A DNA stretch of 6,069 bases from Kiritimatiellota bacterium (GCA_009777165.1 WRML01000150.1:1-6069), one strand, 5' to 3'; positions 1 to 6,069 are shown, numbered from the stretch's first letter. Notes: a model not told the origin generated them from the sequence alone. Translations and numbers: made by a program.

Positions 1-3000
1 AGGGTCACGGGGTAGGGACGCAACAGCGACTGGGGTAGGGGGTCCTCCTCGCCGCCGGGGGGGGTCATGAACACCGTGAGGCCGCGCTCGCCCGTCTGCT
101 GGAGATACCCGATGAGGATGTCGTGCCAGCCTTTGGTCAGCTCGATCGTGCCGCTGCGCTTGTCGTTGATGTTGTAGCTCTGGCTCCTGCTGTTCGAGAC
201 GACAAGCTCGCGGTTGACGTAGACGACGCTGCCGTCGTCCGAGGCGGTCGCGAATTCATACACGCCGTCCTCCTCGGCGTAGAACTCCCCGGTCCAGCGG
301 CCGTAGAAGTTCGAGCGGCCGTTGAAGCCGTTCTGGAATTTCGAGCCGGGGGCCCCCCCGCCTGTCCACCCCGTGTCGAAGGTGTCCCCGAAGTTGACGC
401 TGGACTGGATGTGGTAGGGCGCGTACGAATCGAGGAACGTGTTGAACACGTCAATGTCCAACAGGTTGTTCGTGTCAATCAGCGACCACAGGCCGGGGAA
501 GTCGAACCAGTAGTATTCGCCCGTGAGCCCGTTGATGTCGCCCACGCTGAACACGGTGTCCTGACTGTCGTTGTTGAGCAACGTGACGCTCCCGAACGAA
601 GTCTCCGCGCCCGCGTTGACGGTCTTGCGCTGGATGGTGAGGCTGTTCACGTCCGCGCCCTTTGCGAACGTCTCCGTGCCGTCGCCGATTTTGAAGAGCT
701 TTGCCGGGGACTGGACGGTGCCGAAGAAGGTTCCAATCTGGCCGTTGTTGCCGATGTTGTTCCCGACGGTGAGCGTCTTGCCCGCCCCGGTCAGATCCGT
801 GACGATCCCCCCCCCGTTGAAGCCGTTGACGTTCACGTCGAAGCCGTTGAGGTCCAGTACCCCGGCGGGGAAGAGGTTGTTGCTGTTGACGTGCAGGTTG
901 CCTTTGCTGCCGCCCCACGGGATGGCGTCCGCCACGCCGACCTTCAGCGTGCCACTGTCCACGCGCGTCATGCGCCTGTAGGTGTTGGGTATATCGAGCG
1001 TGAGGGTACCGGCGCCGAGCTTGCGCAGGCCGACGCTGGAGGAGATGCCCTCCGGCGTGTCGAACGAGGGCGACACCGAGAGGGGGGCTGTGCCCAGCGG
1101 CTTCTCGAACGCGTCGCTCCACGTGATGTCCAGGTCCGTCGCGATGCCGAACATGGCGTTACCCTGGATGACGTTGGTCTTCACCCAACTGAAATCATTA
1201 CCCCAGCCCACGGCGAACGTGCTGTCATCACTGTTGCTGCTGAGGATGAGGGACCCCTCCCACGTGTTGCCCGCGCCGCCGAAGATGACGGCGCCGGTGT
1301 CCATGTTCGTGATCGCGCCCGTGCCGTGTAGGTCCCCCCGCCACGCGAAAAACCTGTTGGCGGGCGTGTAGACCGTCATGCCCCCCTCGCCGACCGTGAG
1401 CCCGTGGTTCGGGTGCGACTCCATGTACGGCACGTCGAGGCTGTCCGGGTTCGGGCGCAGGAAGCCGCCGCTGATGTAGAGGTGGTCCGCGACGGGGACG
1501 GGGGGGATGGCCCCCATGGACGTGCTGTCGCGCATCGAGACCGCGCCGCCGTTCGTCACCACGATCCCCCCCGTGAACGTGTTGTTCGTCCAGAGGCGCA
1601 CCGGGTTGCCGGGATAGTCCACGACCACCCCGCGGGGCCCCCCCGGGCCGTCCGCAAGGTTGCGTATTTTGAGCCCGTCGCTGTTTGCGACCCCGGGCCC
1701 CCCCCCGAGGTGATAGCCCACCGTCGGGTGGGGGGTCAGCAACGTGCCGTCATAGTCCAGCCCCCCGTCCGCGCTGATCGAGATGCCCGGCAACTGGGTC
1801 AGGTCATACTCCGCGCCGTTGTTGTTCCCGGTGATGAGCAGGACCCCCCGCGAGTCCGTCTTGATGCGCGCGACGATGCCCGTCGCGAGCGTTGCGCTCA
1901 CGCCGTTGTTGAGCTTCAGCGCCGCGCCGTTGTAGATGCCGATGTCGCGCACCCCCGGGGCGGCAGGGACCCCCAGTGCGGTCGCGTTCTGCATCTCGAG
2001 GACGCCGCCGAGGATGTCGGCCCCCCCCGTAAAGGTGTTGCCGGCCCGCAGGACGAGGTAGGCGGACGGGGACGAGTTGGCCTCGAGGACGACGCTGTCG
2101 CCGCCGGAGATCACGTAGTCGTAGTAATTGTTGCCCCCGAACACGCTGAAGCGGTGCTGGCCGCTGGCGGGGGGGGTGTAGGTGCCGGAGGGGGGGTTGT
2201 ACGTCACCCCCCCCGCGAAGCCGAACGTCAGGCCCGGGTGGCCCGAGAGGTCCACCTCGTCGGACGCGTTCGCGCCGTGCAAGACGATCGTGCCGACGGA
2301 GGCCGGGTCAATCCGCGCCAGCAGTGCGCTGACGCCGCCCGCGACCTCGTAGCTGATGCCCGCGCCGTTCTTCAGCAGGATGCTCCCCGGGCCCCCCCCG
2401 GGCGGCAACGCGCCTGCGCTGCGCAGGTACAGGCACCCCCCCTCCACGACGATGTTGCCCGTGAACGTGTTGTTCCCCCGAAGCTCCAGGATCCCCGGCC
2501 CCGTCTTCACCAGCCCCCCCCCGGGGCTGGATGGGTCGTCGAGCAACGGCTGCGACACGCCCACGACCGTACCGATGTTGGGAACGATGTCGAAATGGGC
2601 CCCCCCTGCCTGCACGTATGCCGCCGTGAGGCCCTGCATGAAGTCCGCAAGCCCCTCCCGGTTGCGCAGCACCCCCCCGTTCAGATAGACGATGTTCGTG
2701 GCGACCGCCGTGTTTTGGGGGGAGAACTTCCGTATCCACGTCACACCCCCGTTCAGGAACAGCTCCGCCACGTTGGCCGCGTTCGCGGCATCCGACATCC
2801 GTATGTCGCCTGGCGTCTCCACGCTCCCGTCGTTCACGATGAGCTTCGCCTGTGCGCCGTTATAGTTGCCGAGGTACACACTGCCGTTGCGCATGTGCCG
2901 GAACGTCCCCCCCGCGACGACCACCGTGCCTGTCGCGTTGTTCGGGTTGGCCCCCCCATGCGACACGATGAAATTGCCGTTCGACACCGTCACCAGCCCG

Positions 3001-4253
3001 CCCGGCAGGATCTCCATGTACCCCCGGCTCATGTTCCCGTAGGGGACCGCCACATCCTGGTCCGCGCAGAGCCACGCCGGCCCGACGCCCCCGCCGATGA
3101 ACGCCTCCCCGTAGCCGCCGTCCGCGCCCACGTGCATAGAACGGGCGGCATCCCCCGGCATCCGCCGGACCTCGAACTTGCCCCCCTCCAGCCGGAAGTC
3201 AAACGCCGCACCGCCCCCGATCCCCAGGCGCGTGTTGTTGCTCGCGTCCTGTACCGACACCAGCCCGTTGGTCATGCCGAAACCGCCGTCCGCCCCCGCA
3301 AAGCTCTTGAAGACCCGCGTGTCCGCATAGTCCCCCGCCTTGCCCTTGTTCTCGAAGCTGACATTCCCGTCGTCCGTCGGGACGCTGCCGTAGAGCCAGT
3401 TTGCGGGCGTGTCCCACGTCTCCCACATCCCCGGCGTGCCGATCCAGATGAACTGGTCGGAGGGGGGCGTCACCGGGGTGATGCCGAACTCCGCGCACTC
3501 CGCAAGGTAATTCTGGACGAGCTCGATGGTCGTCAGCGGGCCGTCGTAGATGCGCAGCCGCGCGATCGAGCCGCTGAACGTCTGCTCCACGTTGACGAAC
3601 GTGCCGTCGCCCTCCTTGGACATCACGCCCGCGAGCGTGAAGAAACCCACATCGTCGCGGATGTTGATCCCGGACCGGACCGCGCTGACCCGTATTGTCC
3701 CGTCCAGGTAGAGTTTCTCCGTGCCGCCCGCGTCACGCGTGCAGGCCACATGGTGCCACTGCCCCACGGTCGGGACCGCCCCCCCCCACGGGAGGTTCTG
3801 GGAGGAGTTGTAATGCTCCACCGCGTTGTTCACGTCGTTGCCGTAGCGGAACTCCATGCAGCTGCCGTCAGGACCGTTCGGCCAGTTGTTGCGCGCCGTC
3901 CATGCGAACACATCCTCCGACCCCGCATCCGTCGAGGGATTAAAGACCCACACCTCGAACGCCCACGGCGCCTTCCCGCAGATCGCGTTCGGCGACACCC
4001 CGTTCGTCATCATCGCGTCCCTGCTCCGCATGGTGAACGTCACCGCCGGGACCCCCTCGACGGTCTCCGCGATCGTCCCCGACCCGTTGCCCACCGGCAC
4101 GAACGTCCCGCCCAATGTCCCGTTATTCGTCCACGCGATGCCCACCGGATCGAAATCCGTCGCATCCAGATTGATCAACAGATTCGGCGCCGCCAGAACG
4201 GCCGCGCCCGCCAGCGCCACAAGCGCCGCAAGACCCATTCGCAGTTTTCTCAT
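1..4253 (-). CDS. Giant secreted LamG / autotransporter-type beta-strand repeat / PA14 surface protein, C-terminus beyond window
   Basis: The frame is open for 1417 codons from the ATG at 4253-4251 to the left edge, with no stop. Residues 1-21 form a signal peptide: basic MRKLR, then a hydrophobic Ala/Leu/Val stretch ending near VLAA. Residues about 60-245 resemble a LamG/concanavalin-like jellyroll (WAFEVWVFNP around 97, QWHHVACTRD, KLYLDGTI, GSIARLRIYDG around 230). A W-x-G...W...NW segment at about 267-291 opens a long Gly/Asn/Thr-rich region expected to be a beta-helix. This carries autotransporter-associated strand repeats: LVKTGPGILELRGNNTFTG at 581-599, NTFTGG near 739, NNTFTGG near 890, GNTWEGS near 998, and KLGAGTLTL at 1078-1086. 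A PA14-like domain follows at about 1243-1410 (LTGEYYW, FYGRWTGEFYAEEDGVYEF, SDDGSVVYVN, then PLPQSLLRP). LamG and PA14 folds often bind carbohydrate, so glycan binding or adhesion at the cell surface is a fair inference, not shown. The start is fixed by GGAGG six bases upstream and the adjoining signal peptide. No catalytic motif was seen. The anchoring signal is outside the window. Confidence 0.9.
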   Translation of the reverse strand, partial: MRKLRMGLAALVALAGAAVLAAPNLLINLDATDFDPVGIAWTNNGTLGGTFVPVGNGSGTIAETVEGVPAVTFTMRSRDAMMTNGVSPNAICGKAPWAFEVWVFNPSTDAGSEDVFAWTARNNWPNGPDGSCMEFRYGNDVNNAVEHYNSSQNLPWGGAVPTVGQWHHVACTRDAGGTEKLYLDGTIRVSAVRSGINIRDDVGFFTLAGVMSKEGDGTFVNVEQTFSGSIARLRIYDGPLTTIELVQNYLAECAEFGITPVTPPSDQFIWIGTPGMWETWDTPANWLYGSVPTDDGNVSFENKGKAGDYADTRVFKSFAGADGGFGMTNGLVSVQDASNNTRLGIGGGAAFDFRLEGGKFEVRRMPGDAARSMHVGADGGYGEAFIGGGVGPAWLCADQDVAVPYGNMSRGYMEILPGGLVTVSNGNFIVSHGGANPNNATGTVVVAGGTFRHMRNGSVYLGNYNGAQAKLIVNDGSVETPGDIRMSDAANAANVAELFLNGGVTWIRKFSPQNTAVATNIVYLNGGVLRNREGLADFMQGLTAAYVQAGGAHFDIVPNIGTVVGVSQPLLDDPSSPGGGLVKTGPGILELRGNNTFTGNIVVEGGCLYLRSAGALPPGGGPGSILLKNGAGISYEVAGGVSALLARIDPASVGTIVLHGANASDEVDLSGHPGLTFGFAGGVTYNPPSGTYTPPASGQHRFSVFGGNNYYDYVISGGDSVVLEANSSPSAYLVLRAGNTFTGGADILGGVLEMQNATALGVPAAPGVRDIGIYNGAALKLNNGVSATLATGIVARIKTDSRGVLLITGNNNGAEYDLTQLPGISISADGGLDYDGTLLTPHPTVGYHLGGGPGVANSDGLKIRNLADGPGGPRGVVVDYPGNPVRLWTNNTFTGGIVVTNGGAVSMRDSTSMGAIPPVPVADHLYISGGFLRPNPDSLDVPYMESHPNHGLTVGEGGMTVYTPANRFFAWRGDLHGTGAITNMDTGAVIFGGAGNTWEGSLILSSNSDDSTFAVGWGNDFSWVKTNVIQGNAMFGIATDLDITWSDAFEKPLGTAPLSVSPSFDTPEGISSSVGLRKLGAGTLTLDIPNTYRRMTRVDSGTLKVGVADAIPWGGSKGNLHVNSNNLFPAGVLDLNGFDVNVNGFNGGGIVTDLTGAGKTLTVGNNIGNNGQIGTFFGTVQSPAKLFKIGDGTETFAKGADVNSLTIQRKTVNAGAETSFGSVTLLNNDSQDTVFSVGDINGLTGEYYWFDFPGLWSLIDTNNLLDIDVFNTFLDSYAPYHIQSSVNFGDTFDTGWTGGGAPGSKFQNGFNGRSNFYGRWTGEFYAEEDGVYEFATASDDGSVVYVNRELVVSNSRSQSYNINDKRSGTIELTKGWHDILIGYLQQTGERGLTVFMTPPGGEEDPLPQSLLRPYPVT

Positions 4254-4259
4254 GATACA

Positions 4260-4264
4260 CCTCC
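4260..4264 (-). promoter_or_regulatory. Strong Shine-Dalgarno site of the giant surface-protein gene
   Basis: On the minus strand the sequence reads GGAGG, then TGTATC, then ATG. This is a near-ideal anti-Shine-Dalgarno match with a six-base spacer. It fixes the start codon at 4253-4251, directly in front of the signal peptide. The other two genes of the window have nothing comparable. Confidence 0.85.
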
Positions 4265-4289
4265 AACCCAATTGAAACAGTAATGGGAA

Positions 4290-4319
4290 ATGATACATCG
4301 CTCTGTGCGCTAAACGCAA
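4290..4319 (-). promoter_or_regulatory. Candidate sigma70-type promoter for the giant surface-protein gene
   Basis: On the minus strand, TTGCGT (4319-4314) is followed after 18 bases by TATCAT (4295-4290). The -10 box matches TATAAT at five of six positions, while the -35 box is weak (TTG only). Transcription would start near 4283, giving a leader of about 30 bases that includes the Shine-Dalgarno site. The spacing is good but one strong hexamer in AT-rich DNA is common by chance. Confidence 0.4.
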
Positions 4320-4342
4320 GCACAAAAGTTGCGAAGGTTACA

Positions 4343-4360
4343 ACATAAATTATTTTGTGT
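4343..4360. promoter_or_regulatory. AT-rich inverted repeat in the divergent intergenic region, possible operator
   Basis: ACATAAA (4343-4349) pairs with TTTGTGT (4354-4360) across a four-base loop, with one G-T pair. It lies between the candidate promoters of the two divergent genes, where a regulator controlling both could bind. It could also be chance symmetry in AT-rich DNA. Apart from this and the two promoter candidates, I see no other clear signal in the 215-base intergenic region. Confidence 0.2.
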
Positions 4361-4429
4361 CCCTGTGGAATGTGGCAGTTCCCCTTGTGCCCGCCCGCGC
4401 ATTTTTTTTGACATTTGAGGAATTGGATA

Positions 4430-4458
4430 TTGCAACGTGGGTGGAGTCTTGTTATTAT
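4430..4458 (+). promoter_or_regulatory. Candidate promoter for the SDR gene, placing the transcript start almost at the ATG
   Basis: TTGCAA (4430-4435) and TATTAT (4453-4458) are separated by 17 bases. The -10 box matches the consensus at five of six positions and the -35 box at four. The transcript would begin around 4464-4467, only a few bases before the ATG at 4469, so the mRNA would be leaderless or nearly so. An alternative is the perfect TTGACA at 4408-4413, but no good -10 box lies 16-18 bases after it (TATTGC follows after only 14). Confidence 0.35.
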
Positions 4459-4468
4459 TGAACCCCTT

Positions 4469-5263
4469 ATGAATAATTTTTTGGACTTTAAGGGAAAGAC
4501 GGCGCTCGTGACGGGCGCGGCCGGAGCGATTGGCAAAGGCGTGGCGGAGGGGTTGGCGCAGTGCGGCGCACGGGTGTTCATCACGGACCTGAAGAAGGAG
4601 GGGGTGGATGCCGCCATGGGCGAGTTGACAGCGGCCGGGCATGATGTCGCGGGGCTGGAGGCGGATGTGACGTGCGAGGCGCAGGTCAAGGCGGTCGTGG
4701 ATGCGGCGGCGGCGCACTTCGACAACCGGATTGACATTCTGGTAAATGTCGCGGGCATCGCGGGGCAGAACCCCGTCGAGGCGATTACGGAGAAGGAGTG
4801 GGACTTCATCTTCGCGGTGAACTGCAAAGGCACGTTCTTCTTTGTGAAGCACGTCGTGCCGCTGATGAAGGCGCGGAAGTACGGCAAGATCGTCAACTTC
4901 TCGTCGCAGTCCGGCAAGAACGGCTCTGCGCTGCTGAGTCACTACAGTGCGGCGAAGGGCGCGGTCATCACGTTCACGCAGGCGCTGGCGTTCGAGTTCG
5001 CGAAAGACAACATCCAGGTCAACTGCGTGTGCCCGGGCGTGACGGACAACACGGGCGTGTGGACGTTCATGTCAGCAAACTACATCAACAACCTCCATGA
5101 GGCGCGCGAGGACGTTGTTAAAAAGTTCGCGGCGAAAATCCCGCTCGGCCGCCTCGCGACGGTCGAGGATGTCGTGGACACGACGGTCTATCTCGCCTCG
5201 TCCGCGTCGGACTACATCACCGGGCAGTCGTTGAACATCTCAGGCGGACGGCTGACGCTGTAG
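4469..5263 (+). CDS. Classical SDR-family NAD(P)-dependent oxidoreductase
   Basis: The 264-residue protein is the normal length of a classical short-chain dehydrogenase/reductase, a soluble Rossmann-fold enzyme oxidising an alcohol or reducing a ketone. The nucleotide-binding motif TGAAGAIG is at 15-22. D40 at the end of the second strand predicts NAD(H) rather than NADP(H) preference. DV at 66-67 is the adenine-contact motif, and NVAG at 93-96 is a variant of the usual NNAG. The catalytic tetrad is complete: N118, S146, Y159 and K163 (YSAAK). PG at 189-190 and the C-terminal GQSLNISGG are typical. Substrate cannot be read from sequence; FabG-like ketoacyl reductases and sugar or polyol dehydrogenases share this pattern. 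ATG 4469 is preferred because MNNFLDFKGKTALVTG has the family's normal N-terminal spacing. In-frame TTG 4415 would add 18 atypical residues. No Shine-Dalgarno site precedes either. The gene is divergent from the giant surface-protein gene and convergent with the membrane-protein gene, with no operon partner in view. Confidence 0.95.
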   Translation: MNNFLDFKGKTALVTGAAGAIGKGVAEGLAQCGARVFITDLKKEGVDAAMGELTAAGHDVAGLEADVTCEAQVKAVVDAAAAHFDNRIDILVNVAGIAGQNPVEAITEKEWDFIFAVNCKGTFFFVKHVVPLMKARKYGKIVNFSSQSGKNGSALLSHYSAAKGAVITFTQALAFEFAKDNIQVNCVCPGVTDNTGVWTFMSANYINNLHEAREDVVKKFAAKIPLGRLATVEDVVDTTVYLASSASDYITGQSLNISGGRLTL

Positions 5264-5914
5264 CTACGCGTGGCGGAGGAGTTTGCCGAGGGCAAAGGCG
5301 AGCCACGTCTCGCGTATTTTGCCGAGGCCGGGGAATTTGATTTCGCGGCCGTTGTTCATTTCGATGACAAGGTTGGTCTTGATCGTTGGACGTTTGGTGG
5401 ATGTGATGATTGATTGTTTCACATCAACGGACTTGACGGATTGGGGCGAGAAACGTTGTGTCCGCCCAAACGGGCCGATGCCCGTGAAGACGCTGCCCTC
5501 ATCCACGCCAAGATGGATTGCGCACCTCCCAAAAAACTGGAAAACCGTCATGCAGATCGAGCCGAGTCCAATGGCGATGAAGGGCGAGAGTAACAGCCAG
5601 AGGAACCAGAGCGCCGAGGGGGAGCCTTTATTGGAAGCCTGAAAGCATGCGAAGGCTGGCAGGGACCACCCGAACTTTTGAGCGGTCATGGTAATGGCAT
5701 GGCACACGAAAATCGAGGTGAAGCCGTTCCAAAACAAGGCGAAGCAGAGGAATCCAAACGCCGAGGCGGAGAACATCCGAATCCTGATGACGATGATGCC
5801 GTCGAATACACGTTTTGCCGTGATGCCGCGCGGCGGGTGATCGAGGCGAAGCTCATCGTCCGAGGCATGTGATCCGTGTCCCGCATGAGGCGATGAGATG
5901 TAATCATTTTTCAT
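5264..5914 (-). CDS. Two-helix membrane protein with a C-terminal beta-rich domain, function unknown
   Basis: The 216-residue protein starts at the ATG at 5914-5912. The N-terminus (1-30) is polar with spaced histidines (H10, H13, H16). Residues about 48-72 form a first membrane helix (FGFLCFALFWNGFTSIFV) and about 101-127 a second (ALWFLWLLLSPFIAIGLG). Residues 131-216 look like a small soluble beta domain, with EGSVFTGIGPFGRTQRF at 139-155 and GREIKFPGLG at 189-198. The two-helix-plus-beta-domain layout recalls membrane proteins with a bacterial PH-like domain. From memory, similar proteins occur in Verrucomicrobia and Planctomycetes, often behind an N-terminal zinc ribbon, which is absent here. 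No enzymatic residues are evident. Base composition is visibly less GC-rich than the SDR. No Shine-Dalgarno site precedes the start; a -10-like box lies eight bases upstream. Its TAG stop directly abuts the SDR stop on the other strand. I am confident that it is a real gene but not of its role. Confidence 0.8.
   Translation of the reverse strand: MKNDYISSPHAGHGSHASDDELRLDHPPRGITAKRVFDGIIVIRIRMFSASAFGFLCFALFWNGFTSIFVCHAITMTAQKFGWSLPAFACFQASNKGSPSALWFLWLLLSPFIAIGLGSICMTVFQFFGRCAIHLGVDEGSVFTGIGPFGRTQRFSPQSVKSVDVKQSIITSTKRPTIKTNLVIEMNNGREIKFPGLGKIRETWLAFALGKLLRHA
5269..5320 (+). terminator. Possible SDR transcription terminator inside the 3' end of the convergent gene
   Basis: A perfect hairpin, TTTGCC-GAG-GGCAAA (5282-5296), is nested inside a second inverted repeat, CGTGGC (5269-5274) with GCCACG (5302-5307). 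TATTTT follows at 5315-5320 in the plus direction. It begins six bases after the SDR stop, where a terminator would be expected, but all of it is coding sequence of the opposing membrane-protein gene. The U-tract is short and eight bases from the stem, so this is a weak intrinsic terminator at best. Confidence 0.3.
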
Positions 5915-5921
5915 GCCCGGA

Positions 5922-5927
5922 AGTATA
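5922..5927 (-). promoter_or_regulatory. Candidate -10 element immediately upstream of the membrane-protein gene
   Basis: The minus strand reads TATACT, then seven to eight bases, then the ATG at 5914. The hexamer matches TATAAT at five of six positions. No convincing -35 box lies 16-18 bases further upstream. If used, transcription would start at or next to the ATG, making the mRNA leaderless, consistent with the missing Shine-Dalgarno site. A second similar hexamer, TATACA, lies further upstream (5951-5946) and would give a conventional leader. Confidence 0.3.
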
Positions 5928-5980
5928 GCAGATTCGGGAGACGGGTGTATAGTGAAATCACTTTTAAAGCATACCGTAAC

Positions 5981-6000
5981 AACATCCCGTTAGGGATGTT
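5981..6000. repeat. Palindromic repeat, copy 1
   Basis: AACATCCC-GTTA-GGGATGTT is a perfect 8-bp stem with a four-base loop, followed on the plus strand by TCTTTCGG. It shares the CATCCC/GGGATG core with the palindrome at 6035-6053. It lies upstream of the membrane-protein gene, so it is not that gene's terminator. It resembles a dispersed palindromic (REP-like) element. Confidence 0.7.
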
Positions 6001-6021
6001 TCTTTCGGTAGAAGAGAACGC

Positions 6022-6053
6022 AAAAAAAAATCATGGCATCCCATCGGGATGCC
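6022..6053 (-). terminator. Possible Rho-independent terminator for a minus-strand gene right of the window
   Basis: Read on the minus strand, the 8-bp hairpin of palindrome copy 2 (6053-6035) is followed by ATGA and then nine T residues (6030-6022). A GC-containing stem followed closely by a U-tract fits an intrinsic terminator. It would end transcription from a gene to the right and insulate the membrane-protein gene at 5914. The same DNA is also explained as part of the palindromic repeat cluster; both can be true. Confidence 0.4.
6035..6053. repeat. Palindromic repeat, copy 2
   Basis: GGCATCCC-ATC-GGGATGCC is a perfect 8-bp stem with a three-base loop, followed on the plus strand by TCTTTTAGG, similar to the TCTTTCGG after copy 1. 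Equivalent bases of the two copies lie 54 positions apart. GCATCC recurs at 6064-6069, 28 positions further on, and is cut by the window edge; it is probably the left arm of a third copy. Confidence 0.7.
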
Positions 6054-6069
6054 TCTTTTAGGTGCATCC

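Noticed and set aside
1..4253. A frameshift or pseudogene in the giant gene
   Set aside because: I followed the minus-strand frame codon by codon from 4253 to the left edge. Domain landmarks stay in register throughout, with no stop, despite many homopolymer tracts where an error could occur.
1404..4283. A 959-codon open frame on the plus strand opposite the giant gene, with a second at 123-1331 in the same register
   Set aside because: It is codon-aligned with the minus-strand gene and stays open because that gene almost never uses CTA, TTA or TCA codons. Its product is Arg/Val/His/Pro-rich without recognisable domains or signal, whereas the minus-strand product has a signal peptide, a strong ribosome binding site and three recognisable domain types.
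4415..4468. An upstream TTG start extending the SDR by 18 residues
   Set aside because: The added residues lie outside the normal SDR N-terminus, there is no ribosome binding site, and the extension overlaps the likely promoter. ATG 4469 gives the usual distance to TGxxxGIG.
4123..4942. Minus-strand open frames of 264 and 210 codons across the SDR and the intergenic region
   Set aside because: They lie opposite the well-supported SDR and the AT-rich promoter region, have no domain character, and are explained as antisense to GC-rich coding sequence.
5283..5872. Plus-strand frames at 5283-5642 and 5678-5872 opposite the membrane-protein gene
   Set aside because: They are short, have no ribosome binding site or domain character, and overlap a minus-strand gene with two clear membrane helices.
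5981..6069. A CRISPR array at the right edge
   Set aside because: The units are only about 19-20 bases and themselves perfect palindromes. They differ between copies in loop and outer pairs, and the intervals (54 and 28 bases) are unequal. No cas gene is present.

Overview
The window looks like a GC-rich bacterial chromosome fragment with AT-richer intergenic DNA. The dominant gene combines a LamG-like fold, autotransporter-associated beta-strand repeats and a PA14 domain in one exported giant. That combination, together with a small two-helix membrane protein of a kind I associate with the same bacteria, suggests the Planctomycetes-Verrucomicrobia-Chlamydiae group, most likely Lentisphaerota, Kiritimatiellota or Verrucomicrobiota. 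This assignment is inferred from protein style only; no rRNA or marker gene is present.

Layout. Positions 1-4253 (minus strand) are one uninterrupted reading frame of at least 1417 codons for a secreted, Gly/Asn/Thr-rich surface protein. Its start, signal peptide and Shine-Dalgarno site are in the window; its C-terminus lies beyond the left edge. Positions 4254-4468 are an AT-rich divergent intergenic region with candidate promoters for both flanking genes. Positions 4469-5263 (plus) encode a complete classical short-chain dehydrogenase/reductase (SDR). Positions 5264-5914 (minus) encode a 216-residue membrane protein with no function I recognise; its stop codon touches the SDR stop codon with no base between them. 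Positions 5915-6069 are non-coding and carry two perfect short palindromes plus the beginning of a probable third, built on a shared CATCCC/GGGATG core.

No pathway obviously joins the three genes. The giant protein and the SDR are divergent and could share regulatory DNA, while the SDR and the membrane protein are convergent. The giant gene has a strong ribosome binding site. The other two lack one and have a -10-like hexamer very close to the start codon, so they may be leaderless. The best candidates for something under-described are the palindromic repeat cluster at the right edge, the many long G/C homopolymer tracts inside the giant gene, and the unfinished architecture of the giant protein. 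I see no convincing new multi-gene system.
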